Assembly: GCA_028282465.1 (NCBI GenBank)
Contig: JANQHX010000063.1
Coordinates: 40,644-104,643, forward strand
Length of the DNA stretch: 64,000 bases
Direction: 5' to 3'
From: Gynuella sp.
GTDB lineage: Bacteria; Pseudomonadota; Gammaproteobacteria; Pseudomonadales; Natronospirillaceae
Shown: positions 35,638 to 43,603 of the stretch, in pieces
Position numbering within the stretch: the stretch's first letter is position 1
Layout: each line of letters starts with the position of its first letter
The notes under the pieces: generated by a model
What the model saw: the letters and a program-made list of their open reading frames with translations, nothing else
Told to the model about the DNA's origin: nothing
Databases searched by the model: none
Translations under genes and position numbers: made by a program

Positions 35638-36810
35638 ATGATCTCCGTTGAATATATCGCTATTCTGATTGTGTCTATGGTTTTAGCTTGGGCACTAGGT
35701 CGAATAAGACGAAAAAAAACACCTGCACAAGCACTCCCCGAAGAGTCTGAATATTTCAAAGGTCTGGCATTTTTACTCGAAGACAAGACCGACGAAGCAC
35801 TTAAGTCTTTCATTCATGCCATCGAAGTTAATCAAGACACGCTTGAAACCCATATGGCACTCGGAGGCTTATTTAGAAAGAGAGGGGAAACCGAGAAAGC
35901 GCTTCTAGTTCATCAAAACCTTTTTGGAAGACCTGGTATTCCTAAAAAGATTCAAAACCGTGTTCAGTACGAGCTTGCATTAGATTATTTATCCTCTGGA
36001 TTGCTAGGGCGTGCTGAATCTTTGTTTGAGGACTTAGCTGTCCAATCTTCAGAGTATCAAATTCAATGTTACAGCGAGCTTTTAGGTATTTATGAAGAAG
36101 AAAGCGATTGGCTTAAATGCACTGAAGTGGCAAAGCAATTAGGCAGAAAGCTAACATCAAAACAGAGAATTGCTGTGTCCCATTACTACTGTGAGTTGGC
36201 TTTAGAGTACATAAAGTCTCTAGAAAAGGGTGGTGCACAAAGGGCCATAAAGCAGGCGCTTTCATTCCATAGTGGTAATGCCAGAGCGTTGATGATTCAA
36301 GCAGATATCTGGATTCAAAATAAGCAATACCGAAAAGCAATCAAAAACTGCAGAAAAATAGTCGAGATTAGACCAGAATTTATTGCTGAGATGTTGCCAA
36401 CGTTAAAGGGCGTAACCGCACTCGATGGTAGCTATGATGCCTATCATCAATATATTCAAAGTTTAGTGAGCTCTATGCCCATACCCTCATTAATACACGC
36501 AAGTGCAGAATCAATTTATCACACAGGCAATAAGGCTGAAGCGATCAAATATCTAGCCCAACAATTAACTGCTAATCCAAGTAAAAAAGGTATGAAAACA
36601 CTTTTTGAGTGGACCTTTAATCAAGAAGACCAAGTTCAGGTGGCCTCACAAGCATGGTTGCATAGTCAAAATGAAGAAATACCAGACTACAGATGTACTC
36701 ATTGTGGGTTCCAACTGAACACCACCTTATGGCAATGCCCTCAATGCAAATCTTGGGAAACATTGGTAAATGTGGAAGATAGTAGGAGCTTGTCAAAGTT
36801 ATCTAGATAG
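35638..36810 (+). CDS. lapB: Lipopolysaccharide assembly protein LapB (YciM)
   Basis: A 390-residue inner-membrane-anchored TPR protein: one N-terminal helix, repeated TPR units (for example FKGLAFLLEDKTDEALKSFI and ALMIQADIWIQNKQYRKAIK) and a C-terminal rubredoxin-like zinc module with CTHCGF and CPQCKSW. In E. coli it recruits FtsH to degrade LpxC and so balances lipopolysaccharide with phospholipid. Its neighbour lapA and the nearby O-antigen-like locus are consistent with that role. Confidence 0.95.
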   Translation: MISVEYIAILIVSMVLAWALGRIRRKKTPAQALPEESEYFKGLAFLLEDKTDEALKSFIHAIEVNQDTLETHMALGGLFRKRGETEKALLVHQNLFGRPGIPKKIQNRVQYELALDYLSSGLLGRAESLFEDLAVQSSEYQIQCYSELLGIYEEESDWLKCTEVAKQLGRKLTSKQRIAVSHYYCELALEYIKSLEKGGAQRAIKQALSFHSGNARALMIQADIWIQNKQYRKAIKNCRKIVEIRPEFIAEMLPTLKGVTALDGSYDAYHQYIQSLVSSMPIPSLIHASAESIYHTGNKAEAIKYLAQQLTANPSKKGMKTLFEWTFNQEDQVQVASQAWLHSQNEEIPDYRCTHCGFQLNTTLWQCPQCKSWETLVNVEDSRSLSKLSR

Positions 36811-36830
36811 TTGATTTATAAAAGAAAAGC

Positions 36831-36858
36831 TTGCATTAGATGTTTTCGTTGGTATTAT
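36831..36858 (+). promoter_or_regulatory. Sigma-70 promoter of tRNA-Glu
   Basis: TTGCAT (36831-36836), 16 bases, then TATTAT (36853-36858), followed by a GC-rich discriminator GCGCC as usual for stable-RNA promoters. The tRNA starts about 48 bases later. Confidence 0.65.
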
Positions 36859-36906
36859 ACGCGCCACTTTCAAGGAGCCGGTCTGGTTAGCTTAGAAAGC
36901 TGTTGT

Positions 36907-36982
36907 GTCCCGTTCGTCTAGTGGCCTAGGACAACGCCCTTTCACGGCGGTAACAGGGGTTCGAGTCCCCTACGGGATGCCA
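36907..36982 (+). tRNA. tRNA-Glu (anticodon UUC)
   Basis: Complete 76-base cloverleaf with acceptor GTCCCGT/ACGGGAT, anticodon loop CTTTCAC containing TTC, T loop TTCGAGT and an encoded GCCA end. Confidence 0.97.
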
Positions 36983-37031
36983 CTTATTCAAGATAAATCA
37001 AGATAGATACTCAAACTCAGGACGAGTTTTC

Positions 37032-37107
37032 GCGGGAATAGCTCAGTTGGTAGAGCACAACCTTGCCAAGGTTGGGGTCGCGAGTTCGAATCTCGTTTCC
37101 CGCTCCA
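37032..37107 (+). tRNA. tRNA-Gly (anticodon GCC)
   Basis: Complete 76-base cloverleaf: acceptor GCGGGAA/TTCCCGC, anticodon loop TTGCCAA with GCC, T arm GCGAGTTCGAATCTCGT and encoded TCCA. It is probably co-transcribed with tRNA-Glu, 49 bases upstream. Confidence 0.97.
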
Positions 37108-37153
37108 ATTTCAAAATGATCCGAAAGAAAGCGAAAAGTCGCGACCAGATTGC

Positions 37154-37197
37154 TTGCCGTCGGAGTGCCGCCCAGATCAATCTCGGTTCCCGCTTCA
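37154..37197 (+). pseudogene. Decayed 3' half of a second tRNA-Gly
   Basis: A stretch of about 44 bases starting TTGCC and ending AATCTCGGTTCCCGCTTCA aligns with the anticodon-to-CCA half of the intact tRNA-Gly just upstream (AATCTCGTTTCCCGCTCCA). The mid-section is diverged and the CCA is TCA. The 5' half is not recognisable. It is either a relic of a tandem tRNA copy or an old attachment-site duplicate from an integrated element. Confidence 0.5.
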
Positions 37198-37506
37198 ATC
37201 CTAGAAAATTCAAAAATATCAATGTGGCTCTTCATTATCTTTTAATGGGTCAAATGTCGATAAGCTCAATAGCATTCAACTGACCATACTTAGTTTTCTA
37301 TCTTCTTAGATGCCTAATTCAATTTTACATCCGCCTATCAGTGTTTGGATTCATAAGTAAATCTTTATGGTTTATTTATGCGATACCGAGGGTATAACCA
37401 GACGCTACACTTACTATTCAAGTTGTAAGTTATTAAGGAGTGGTTAAATTGTAAGCAGCTTCAGGTAAAAGAAGCGTATCAATTTAACTAGCGACGGAAA
37501 GCAGAC

Positions 37507-37800
37507 ATGAAAAAACTAATCATTACTCTTTTAATTTCTTTACTAACACCCGCCTTTGTTGTGGCCGAAGAGACATCTGAAACTGAAGTACAAGAGCAAA
37601 TCATTGCTCATGTATACATCAACCGCGATGGAGTAGAAAGGATCGCCGAACTGATGAATGGTGTAGGCCCTAAAATCGCCGAGAGAATCGTTGCTTACAG
37701 GGAAGCAAACGGACCATTTGAATCTATAGAGCAAATTATGGAGGTTAAGGGTATTGGTCCAAAAACCTTGGAGAAAAACCGAAGCCTCTTAAAAATATAG
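37507..37800 (+). CDS. comEA: ComEA-type helix-hairpin-helix DNA-binding protein
   Basis: A 97-residue exported protein: signal peptide (LIITLLISLLTPAFVVA) and a tandem helix-hairpin-helix unit in which GVGPKIAERIVAYREANGPF is followed by VKGIGPKTLEKNRSLL. ComEA proteins hold incoming DNA in the periplasm during natural transformation; short stand-alone forms like this are common in gammaproteobacteria and are not proof of competence. It is followed by the GGA-rich region described separately. Confidence 0.9.
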   Translation: MKKLIITLLISLLTPAFVVAEETSETEVQEQIIAHVYINRDGVERIAELMNGVGPKIAERIVAYREANGPFESIEQIMEVKGIGPKTLEKNRSLLKI

Positions 37801-37945
37801 GTTGTACTGAGTAAGTCGACGCAAACCGAGTCAGTCAGGATGACTAATGGATCTCCAATATGGGAAATTTAGATAACGAGGTTTGAATGGATTCGGTCGA
37901 TTCGCTCCAAGGAAGAAGCCAGCCACCCTCATGGGTGGTTTTTTT
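37801..37945 (+). ncRNA. Candidate CsrB/RsmY-like regulatory RNA
   Basis: Non-coding stretch of about 145 bases between comEA and the next gene, ending in an intrinsic terminator. It carries five GGA motifs (first bases at 37838, 37849, 37863, 37889, 37911). The first is the exact loop of a perfect 5-base hairpin AGTCA-GGA-TGACT, matching the preferred CsrA/RsmA target (CAGGAUG in a stem-loop). A second can sit in a GAA-UGGA-UUC loop. Spaced GGA loops plus a terminator are the design of RNAs that sequester CsrA/RsmA. I see no clear promoter and no GacA-type upstream box, so it could instead be the 3' region of the comEA transcript. Confidence 0.45.
37923..37945 (+). terminator. Intrinsic terminator
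   Basis: Stem CCACCC/GGGTGG with TCAT loop followed by seven T. It ends the comEA transcript and/or the candidate regulatory RNA. Confidence 0.9.
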
Positions 37946-37993
37946 GTTTTTAACATACGAGAATTTAGGCTTTAACCCACTAAAGGCTTAGTT

Positions 37994-39031
37994 TTGAGAA
38001 TACTGGTTACTGGCGGTGCTGGTTTTATTGGCGGTGAGTTGGTTGATCGCTTAATTCGAGTGCCGAATAACTCAATAATGGTAGTGGATAAGCTGGGTTA
38101 CGCCTCAAATTGTGTTCGATTAAATCGGATGTCAAAAAAAAATAACCTTTCTGTTGAATGCTTTGATCTTAGGGAGCGTTCGAAAACCCGGAGTCTACTC
38201 AACTTATTTGCGCCTGACTTAGTTATGCACTTGGCAGCTGACAGCCATGTTGATCAATCAATTGATGAACCATCCACTGTTTTTATAAACAATGTAGAGA
38301 GCACTTTGGTTCTCATGGAAGAATTTCGGAAATATTTCATGAGTAACAAGCTAAGAGAGCAATTACCTCGTTTTCACTATGTATCAACTGACGAGGTATT
38401 AGGGAGTGGCGATGAACCTAACTCCTCCGACCTTAATCCGAGTTCACCATATTCAGCATCAAAAGCCTCAGGAGAACTTATAGTTTCTGGCTGGAGAAAG
38501 ACTTATGACTTACCCATCACAATTTCAAGAAGCTCAAATAACTATGGCTCCTTTCAATACCCAGAAAAACTGATTCCTATTACTATTATCAGGGCCTTAG
38601 AGGGATTGCCTATCGAGGTATTTGGTGATGGGTCTCAATCTAGAAATTGGCTTCATGTATCTGATCATGCAAGAGCGCTTGAGCAGATTGCTAAGCAAGG
38701 CAAAGCTGGTGAACTTTATCAGGTCGGCACTAACGAACTGGTTTCAAATATTGAGTTAGTTAAACAGATTTGTGCTCTACTTGAAGTTTTAAAACCCTCT
38801 GGCATTTCTGGTGGGTATAACAGTTTGGTCACCTATGTCGGGGATCGGCCAGGTCACGATCAATACTATCAGTTGCCTAATACACAAAAAATTGCTGAGT
38901 TAGGCTGGGAGCCTAGCATTGAATTACAGCCTGGGCTGAAAAGCGTTGTTAGTTGGTACGCAAAGAACTCAGATTGGTGGCAAGATCTTTTGAGGAAAAA
39001 TAACTATTTAAAGCGCAAAGGTTTAGGCTGA
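37994..39031 (+). CDS. RmlB-like nucleotide-sugar 4,6-dehydratase
   Basis: Short-chain dehydrogenase of the dTDP-glucose 4,6-dehydratase type (345 residues): Rossmann motif GGAGFIGGELVD, HLAADSHVDQSI, the dehydratase catalytic STDEVLG, and YSASKAS with the Tyr-Lys pair. It would produce a 4-keto-6-deoxy sugar nucleotide. The start is the TTG at 37994, with AAGG eight bases upstream. No rmlA, rmlC or rmlD is nearby, so the donor and product are uncertain and the function may differ from RmlB. Its last 9 bases overlap the convergent pyrI. Confidence 0.85.
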   Translation: MRILVTGGAGFIGGELVDRLIRVPNNSIMVVDKLGYASNCVRLNRMSKKNNLSVECFDLRERSKTRSLLNLFAPDLVMHLAADSHVDQSIDEPSTVFINNVESTLVLMEEFRKYFMSNKLREQLPRFHYVSTDEVLGSGDEPNSSDLNPSSPYSASKASGELIVSGWRKTYDLPITISRSSNNYGSFQYPEKLIPITIIRALEGLPIEVFGDGSQSRNWLHVSDHARALEQIAKQGKAGELYQVGTNELVSNIELVKQICALLEVLKPSGISGGYNSLVTYVGDRPGHDQYYQLPNTQKIAELGWEPSIELQPGLKSVVSWYAKNSDWWQDLLRKNNYLKRKGLG

Positions 39032-39481
39032 GTCAATGACCAACTCTTTTCTAAACATCTTCTCACAGTAGTGGCAACGCAAGCGAACTTTATCCCCCGA
39101 AACTTTTACACTGAATCTCGAATCTACTGGCTCGCTATGGGTAATGCAGTTTGTATTAGGGCAGGGGAATATACCCGTCAATTCATCTGGTAGTTCCATA
39201 TGAAATTTTGAAACAACATCGTATTCTTCAATAATATTGATTGTTGCATCGGGGGCAAATAGTGCTAACTCATTTGCCTCATCTTTTGAGAAAAGCCAAT
39301 TCTCGACTTTGATGATGTCTTTAGAGCCAAATTGCCCACTTGGAAGATTTAGGCCGACCGTTAATCTAATTTTGTCATTAATAAGTTGCAGCCGATTGAG
39401 TATTTTTAAGCCTTGGCCAGAAGGGATGTGGTCTATCACAGTTCCCCGTTTAATTGCCTCTACTTGCATCTTGTCATTCAC
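39023..39481 (-). CDS. pyrI: Aspartate carbamoyltransferase regulatory chain
   Basis: Zinc-containing regulatory subunit that confers CTP/ATP control on PyrB. The 152 residues have the N-terminal nucleotide-binding part (AIKRGTVIDHIPSGQGLKIL) and the C-terminal zinc site CPNTNC...CHYC. The start is a GTG at 39481 preceded at seven bases by AGGAG that lies within the last codons of pyrB, leaving one base between the genes. An ATG at 39496 would overlap pyrB and is less likely. Confidence 0.94.
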   Translation of the reverse strand: MNDKMQVEAIKRGTVIDHIPSGQGLKILNRLQLINDKIRLTVGLNLPSGQFGSKDIIKVENWLFSKDEANELALFAPDATINIIEEYDVVSKFHMELPDELTGIFPCPNTNCITHSEPVDSRFSVKVSGDKVRLRCHYCEKMFRKELVIDSA

Positions 39482-39482
39482 G

Positions 39483-40406
39483 TTAGAGCTCCTCATTCAA
39501 GATTAGTGCGAGTAGGGCTTGTCTTGCATAAACGCCGTTTTCAGCTTGTTGAAAGTAATACGCAAAAGGCGTTGAATCCACATCTACCGAGATTTCATCC
39601 ACACGCGGTAAGGGGTGAAGAACCTTTAGGTGCTCGGGTGCATTCACCAAAAGATCTGCTGTCAGAATGTATTGTGAGGCAATATGCATATACTCAGTGG
39701 GGTCAAATCGTTCTTTCTGTACTCGCGTCATGTAAAGGATATCAGACTTAGGAATTGCCGCTTCCAAGGTATTTAAGTGCTCATATTGGATTTTCTTCTC
39801 ATCGAGCTCTCTCAGTAGATAGTTTGGCATTGCCAGTGCCTTTGGAGCAATAAACTGAAATCTACAATTAAAGAGAGACAATGCCTGGGTGAGCGAGTGA
39901 ACGGTTCGGCCATATTTGAGATCACCAACAAAGGTAACAGTTAGATCATCCAGCTTGCCTTGACACTCATGTATTGTGAAAAGGTCCAACAGGGTTTGAG
40001 TGGGGTGTTGATTAGAGCCATCACCTCCATTAACTACTGGTACGGTTGACACCTCTGACGCTAGTCTTGCTGAGCCCTCCATTGGATGTCGCATCACAAT
40101 AGCATCTGCGTAGGAGCTTATCATGTGGATGGAGTCAGTAAGAGTCTCTCCTTTTTTTCCTGCGGACGTATTTGCGCTATCGGCGAAGCCAATAATGCTT
40201 CCACCTTGTCTTTGAATTGCAGTTTCAAAAGATAGTCTAGTGCGGGTAGAAGCTTCAAAAAAACAACTAGCGATGACCTTGTCTTTCAACAAACTTTGTT
40301 GAGGACTGCTTTTGATGATTTTAGCCTTTTCAATGATTGTTTCTAAATCGTGTCGGCTTAGATCTGTAATGGACACTATATCTTTCTGGTAAAGGGAGTG
40401 GGTCAT
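39483..40406 (-). CDS. pyrB: Aspartate carbamoyltransferase catalytic chain
   Basis: Commits carbamoyl phosphate to pyrimidine synthesis. The 307 residues contain the carbamoyl-phosphate motif [11 protein letters not shown], the [12 protein letters not shown] segment and [10 protein letters not shown]. Together with pyrI this is the class B (PyrB6:PyrI6) holoenzyme. It forms a leftward operon divergent from the EPS regulator. I saw no pyrBI-style UTP-sensing attenuator in the short leader. Confidence 0.96.
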   Translation of the reverse strand: MTHSLYQKDIVSITDLSRHDLETIIEKAKIIKSSPQQSLLKDKVIASCFFEASTRTRLSFETAIQRQGGSIIGFADSANTSAGKKGETLTDSIHMISSYADAIVMRHPMEGSARLASEVSTVPVVNGGDGSNQHPTQTLLDLFTIHECQGKLDDLTVTFVGDLKYGRTVHSLTQALSLFNCRFQFIAPKALAMPNYLLRELDEKKIQYEHLNTLEAAIPKSDILYMTRVQKERFDPTEYMHIASQYILTADLLVNAPEHLKVLHPLPRVDEISVDVDSTPFAYYFQQAENGVYARQALLALILNEEL

Positions 40407-40618
40407 AAATCTACTCAGTTTTCCCGTTAGTATAACCAAGTCAACTCATTCAACATAGGCTGCTGGCCATCTGAAACATTTTTGTCATGAATTTTCGGTA
40501 AGGCGTAAGAATACCAATCAAGTATTTTTAATGATCTGGTACAAAAAGCTTGAACCCCTTATAAGTGTTCTTTAGACTGCCTGTTCAATTGATGAACGCA
40601 TGGGAAGCATTTAAGTAA

Positions 40619-40960
40619 ATGCTCACGGACGAACTTAAATATAAGCTTATGGAAGCGTTAGAGAAAAACCCAGAGCTTAGCCAGAGAGAGATTTCTAAAG
40701 TTATTGGGATAAGCTTAGGTAAGGTCAACTTCTGTATAAATGCACTAATGGAGGTAGGGCTTGTTAAGGCTAGTAACTTCAAGAACAGCCGTAATAAGCT
40801 TGCATATGCTTATATTTTGACCCCAAAAGGTATTCAAGAAAAAGCAGAAGTAACTTCACGCTTCCTACAAAGCAAAATCCGAGAGCGCGACCAGCTCACT
40901 CTCGAAATAAAAAAACTCAAGCGACAGCTTAATCCAGAAAACAAGGGAAATGAACAATGA
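40619..40960 (+). CDS. EPS-associated MarR-family transcriptional regulator
   Basis: A 113-residue winged-helix protein whose [20 protein letters not shown] recognition helix and [20 protein letters not shown] wing match the EPS-associated MarR-type regulator family that stands at the head of polysaccharide loci. A C-terminal coiled coil ([17 protein letters not shown]) may dimerise it. Its stop overlaps the ugd start by 4 bases (ATGA), so it leads the rightward polysaccharide operon and probably regulates it. Confidence 0.85.
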   Translation: MLTDELKYKLMEALEKNPELSQREISKVIGISLGKVNFCINALMEVGLVKASNFKNSRNKLAYAYILTPKGIQEKAEVTSRFLQSKIRERDQLTLEIKKLKRQLNPENKGNEQ

Positions 40961-42123
40961 AAATTGCGGTAGCAGGGACAGGTTACGTTGGGTTATCAAA
41001 TGCGATGTTGTTGGCTCAGCACAATGAAGTAGTGGCGATTGATCTAGTTCCAGAAAAAGTTGAAATGTTAAACAAAGGCCAGTCTCCGATTGAAGATAGC
41101 GAGATTTCTGATTTTCTACAGAACAAGAGCCTTAATTTTAAAGCTACACTCAGCCCGGAAGAAGCTTATAAAGGTGCAGAGTTCGTTGTCGTGGCAACTC
41201 CCACCGACTACGACCCGGACACAAACTACTTTAATACCAAAAGTGTAGAAGCTGTTATTAAGCAAGTTAGCGAGATTAATCCTAATGCTGTTTGCATTAT
41301 TAAATCGACAGTGCCGGTGGGATATACGGCTACGCTGAAGCAGGATCTTGATAATGAAAATATCATTTTCTCTCCAGAGTTTCTAAGAGAAGGTAAAGCT
41401 CTATTCGATAACCTACACCCGTCTCGTATTATTGTTGGTGAACGCTCTGAAAGAGCTGAGACATTTGCAGGCCTTTTAAAACAAGGTGCGATAAAGCAAA
41501 ACATCTCCACGTTATTTACTGACAGCACTGAAGCAGAAGCAGTAAAACTGTTTTCCAACACCTACCTTGCCATGCGCGTTGCATACTTCAATGAATTGGA
41601 TACCTATGCAGAAACTCATGGTCTGGATACTAAACAAATCATTCAAGGGGTTGGGCTAGACCCTAGAATTGGCAACCACTACAACAACCCAAGCTTTGGT
41701 TATGGGGGTTACTGCCTGCCTAAAGATACTAAACAATTGTTAGCAAACTACCAAGAAGTGCCCAACAACATGATTCGGGCTATTGTAGACGCGAATACAA
41801 CACGTAAAGATTACATTGCAGATTCTATTATTGCCAAATCACCTAATGTTGTTGGTGTATATAGATTAGTAATGAAGACTGGCTCAGACAACTTTCGAGC
41901 TTCTGCAATCCAAGGCGTTATGAAGCGAGTGAAAGCTAAAGGTATTGAGGTTGTGATTTATGAGCCGGTGATGAAAGAAGATGAATTTTTTGGTTCTCGT
42001 GTAATTCGTGACTTGAAAGAGTTTAAACAAACCTGTGATGTGATTGTAGCTAATAGGCAGGACGACATTCTGGCTGACGTGGCAGGAAAGGTTTATACGA
42101 GAGATTTGTTTGGTAGTGACTGA
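40957..42123 (+). CDS. ugd: UDP-glucose 6-dehydrogenase
   Basis: Oxidises UDP-glucose to UDP-glucuronate with two NAD+. The 388 residues have [25 protein letters not shown], the FSPEFLREG segment and the catalytic cysteine in [14 protein letters not shown]. The compact length matches the Vibrio/Klebsiella-type enzyme. The product feeds the adjacent epimerase. A diverged copy of its 3' third lies further downstream. Confidence 0.95.
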   Translation: MKIAVAGTGYVGLSNAMLLAQHNEVVAIDLVPEKVEMLNKGQSPIEDSEISDFLQNKSLNFKATLSPEEAYKGAEFVVVATPTDYDPDTNYFNTKSVEAVIKQVSEINPNAVCIIKSTVPVGYTATLKQDLDNENIIFSPEFLREGKALFDNLHPSRIIVGERSERAETFAGLLKQGAIKQNISTLFTDSTEAEAVKLFSNTYLAMRVAYFNELDTYAETHGLDTKQIIQGVGLDPRIGNHYNNPSFGYGGYCLPKDTKQLLANYQEVPNNMIRAIVDANTTRKDYIADSIIAKSPNVVGVYRLVMKTGSDNFRASAIQGVMKRVKAKGIEVVIYEPVMKEDEFFGSRVIRDLKEFKQTCDVIVANRQDDILADVAGKVYTRDLFGSD

Positions 42124-42126
42124 TAG

Positions 42127-43128
42127 ATGAAATACTTAGTAACAGGTGCCGCTGGCTTTATTGGTGATGAGCTAGCAATCAAGTTATGTGAACAAGGCTA
42201 TGATGTTGTCGGTGTTTATAATCTTAATGACTACTACGATGTTCAATTAAAGCATGACCGCTTAGCGCATCTCGATGGCTTTGATAATTTCACTTTAGTT
42301 AAGATGGGGGTGGAGGATCGAGCTGCAACTGAGAAGCTGGCAACTGATCACAAGTTTGACCAAATTCTACATATGGCTGCCCAAGCAGGGGTGCGTTATT
42401 CGATTGAAAATCCAAACGCTTATATAGATTCAAACCTGGTTGGCTTTGGTAACGTTTTAGAGTTAGCACGCCAACAACAAGTAGAGCATCTGGTGTATGC
42501 ATCTTACAGCTCGGTTTATGGCGAAAATGAAAAGCAGCCTTTCTCGGAGCATGACCCAGTTGACCATCCTGTTTCTCTATATGCGGCAACTAAAAAGTCC
42601 AACGAAGTAATGGCCCACTCCTATAGCCATTTATATGACATCCCCACCACAGGTTTGCGTTTCTTTACTGTTTATGGCCCTTGGGGTAGACCTGGCATGG
42701 CTCCTTTTTTGTTTTGCCGAGCCATTTTAGAAGGCAAGCCAATTAAGGTGTTTAATCATGGTAATATGCTGCGCGATTTTACCTATGTCGATGACATCGT
42801 AGGTTGGGTTTTGAAATCTGCAGAGCACGCGCCAATGAAATCAGAAAAGCCAGAGCAGGATACTCCTGCGAGCAGCGATGCGCCTTATCAGATTCTTAAT
42901 ATTTGTAACTCAAAGCCAGTGAAGCTAATGGGCTTTATTGAAGCTATTGAAAATGCCTCAGGCAAAAAGGCCGAGAAAATATTTATGGATATGCAGCCGG
43001 GTGATGTACCTGTGACTTATGCGGATACCTCCTTACTTGCTAATATGACTGAGTATCTACCTGATACAGATGTTCAGTTGGGAGTGAATCGGGTTGTTGA
43101 GTGGTATAAGGGTTATTACGGTTTCTAA
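42127..43128 (+). CDS. UDP-glucuronate 4-epimerase
   Basis: Converts UDP-glucuronate to UDP-galacturonate. The 333-residue extended SDR has TGAAGFIGDELA, the NLNDYYDVQLKHDRL motif characteristic of uronate epimerases, HMAAQAGVRYSIENP, and catalytic YAATKKSNE. It starts three bases after ugd. Its extreme C-terminus (KGYYGF) abuts the decayed ugd copy and may have been reshaped by that duplication. Confidence 0.9.
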   Translation: MKYLVTGAAGFIGDELAIKLCEQGYDVVGVYNLNDYYDVQLKHDRLAHLDGFDNFTLVKMGVEDRAATEKLATDHKFDQILHMAAQAGVRYSIENPNAYIDSNLVGFGNVLELARQQQVEHLVYASYSSVYGENEKQPFSEHDPVDHPVSLYAATKKSNEVMAHSYSHLYDIPTTGLRFFTVYGPWGRPGMAPFLFCRAILEGKPIKVFNHGNMLRDFTYVDDIVGWVLKSAEHAPMKSEKPEQDTPASSDAPYQILNICNSKPVKLMGFIEAIENASGKKAEKIFMDMQPGDVPVTYADTSLLANMTEYLPDTDVQLGVNRVVEWYKGYYGF

Positions 43129-43531
43129 AAAGACACTAAACAGTTGTTGGAAAATTAACATGAAGTACCGAATAACATGATTCGCGCCGTTGTAGATGCC
43201 AACACAACCCATAAGGGCTACATCGCCGACTCTATTATCGCCAAAGCTCCAAAAGTGGTAAGTGTTTATCGGTTTGTAATGAAAAGTGGTTCTGACAACT
43301 TCCGTGCTTCCGCTATTCAGGGCGTAATGAAACGAAAAAAAGTCTAAAGGTATTGAAGTGGTTAATTACGAGTCGGTTATGAAAGAAGAAGGGTTTTTTG
43401 GATCACTGGTCATACGCAATTTAGAAGAATTTAAACAGGCTTACTATGTGCTTGTTACTAACAGGAAGGATGAGGTTCTTGCTGACGTAGCGGGTAAGGT
43501 TTATACGCGAGATTTGTTTGGTGGTGATTGA
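43129..43531 (+). pseudogene. Decayed partial copy of ugd (3' part)
   Basis: About 400 bases that track the last third of ugd (from KDTKQLL to the stop). Translated pieces include [20 protein letters not shown] and [19 protein letters not shown]. It is broken by a stop (GAAAATTAA) near its start and by a one-base insertion in a run of seven A (KRKK then stop). It lacks the catalytic region. With the following fragment it represents a tandem duplication of the ugd-epimerase junction, now non-functional. Confidence 0.9.
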
Positions 43532-43534
43532 TAA

Positions 43535-43585
43535 ATGGAATGCTTAGCTACTGGTTCTGCTGGCTTTACTGGTAATCAAATTTAG
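43535..43585 (+). pseudogene. Remnant 5' end of an epimerase copy
   Basis: Sixteen codons (MECLATGSAGFTGNQI then stop) matching the epimerase start MKYLVTGAAGFIGDEL, at the same position relative to the ugd remnant as in the intact pair. The rest of the gene is gone. Confidence 0.8.
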
Positions 43586-43603
43586 TTTAATCGCTGAGGG
43601 TTT

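Noticed and set aside
40957..40980. ops/JUMPstart-like GCGGTAGC at the start of ugd
   Set aside because: The match is short, lies inside the coding sequence and is dictated by the conserved KIAVAG codons; no JUMPstart context surrounds it.
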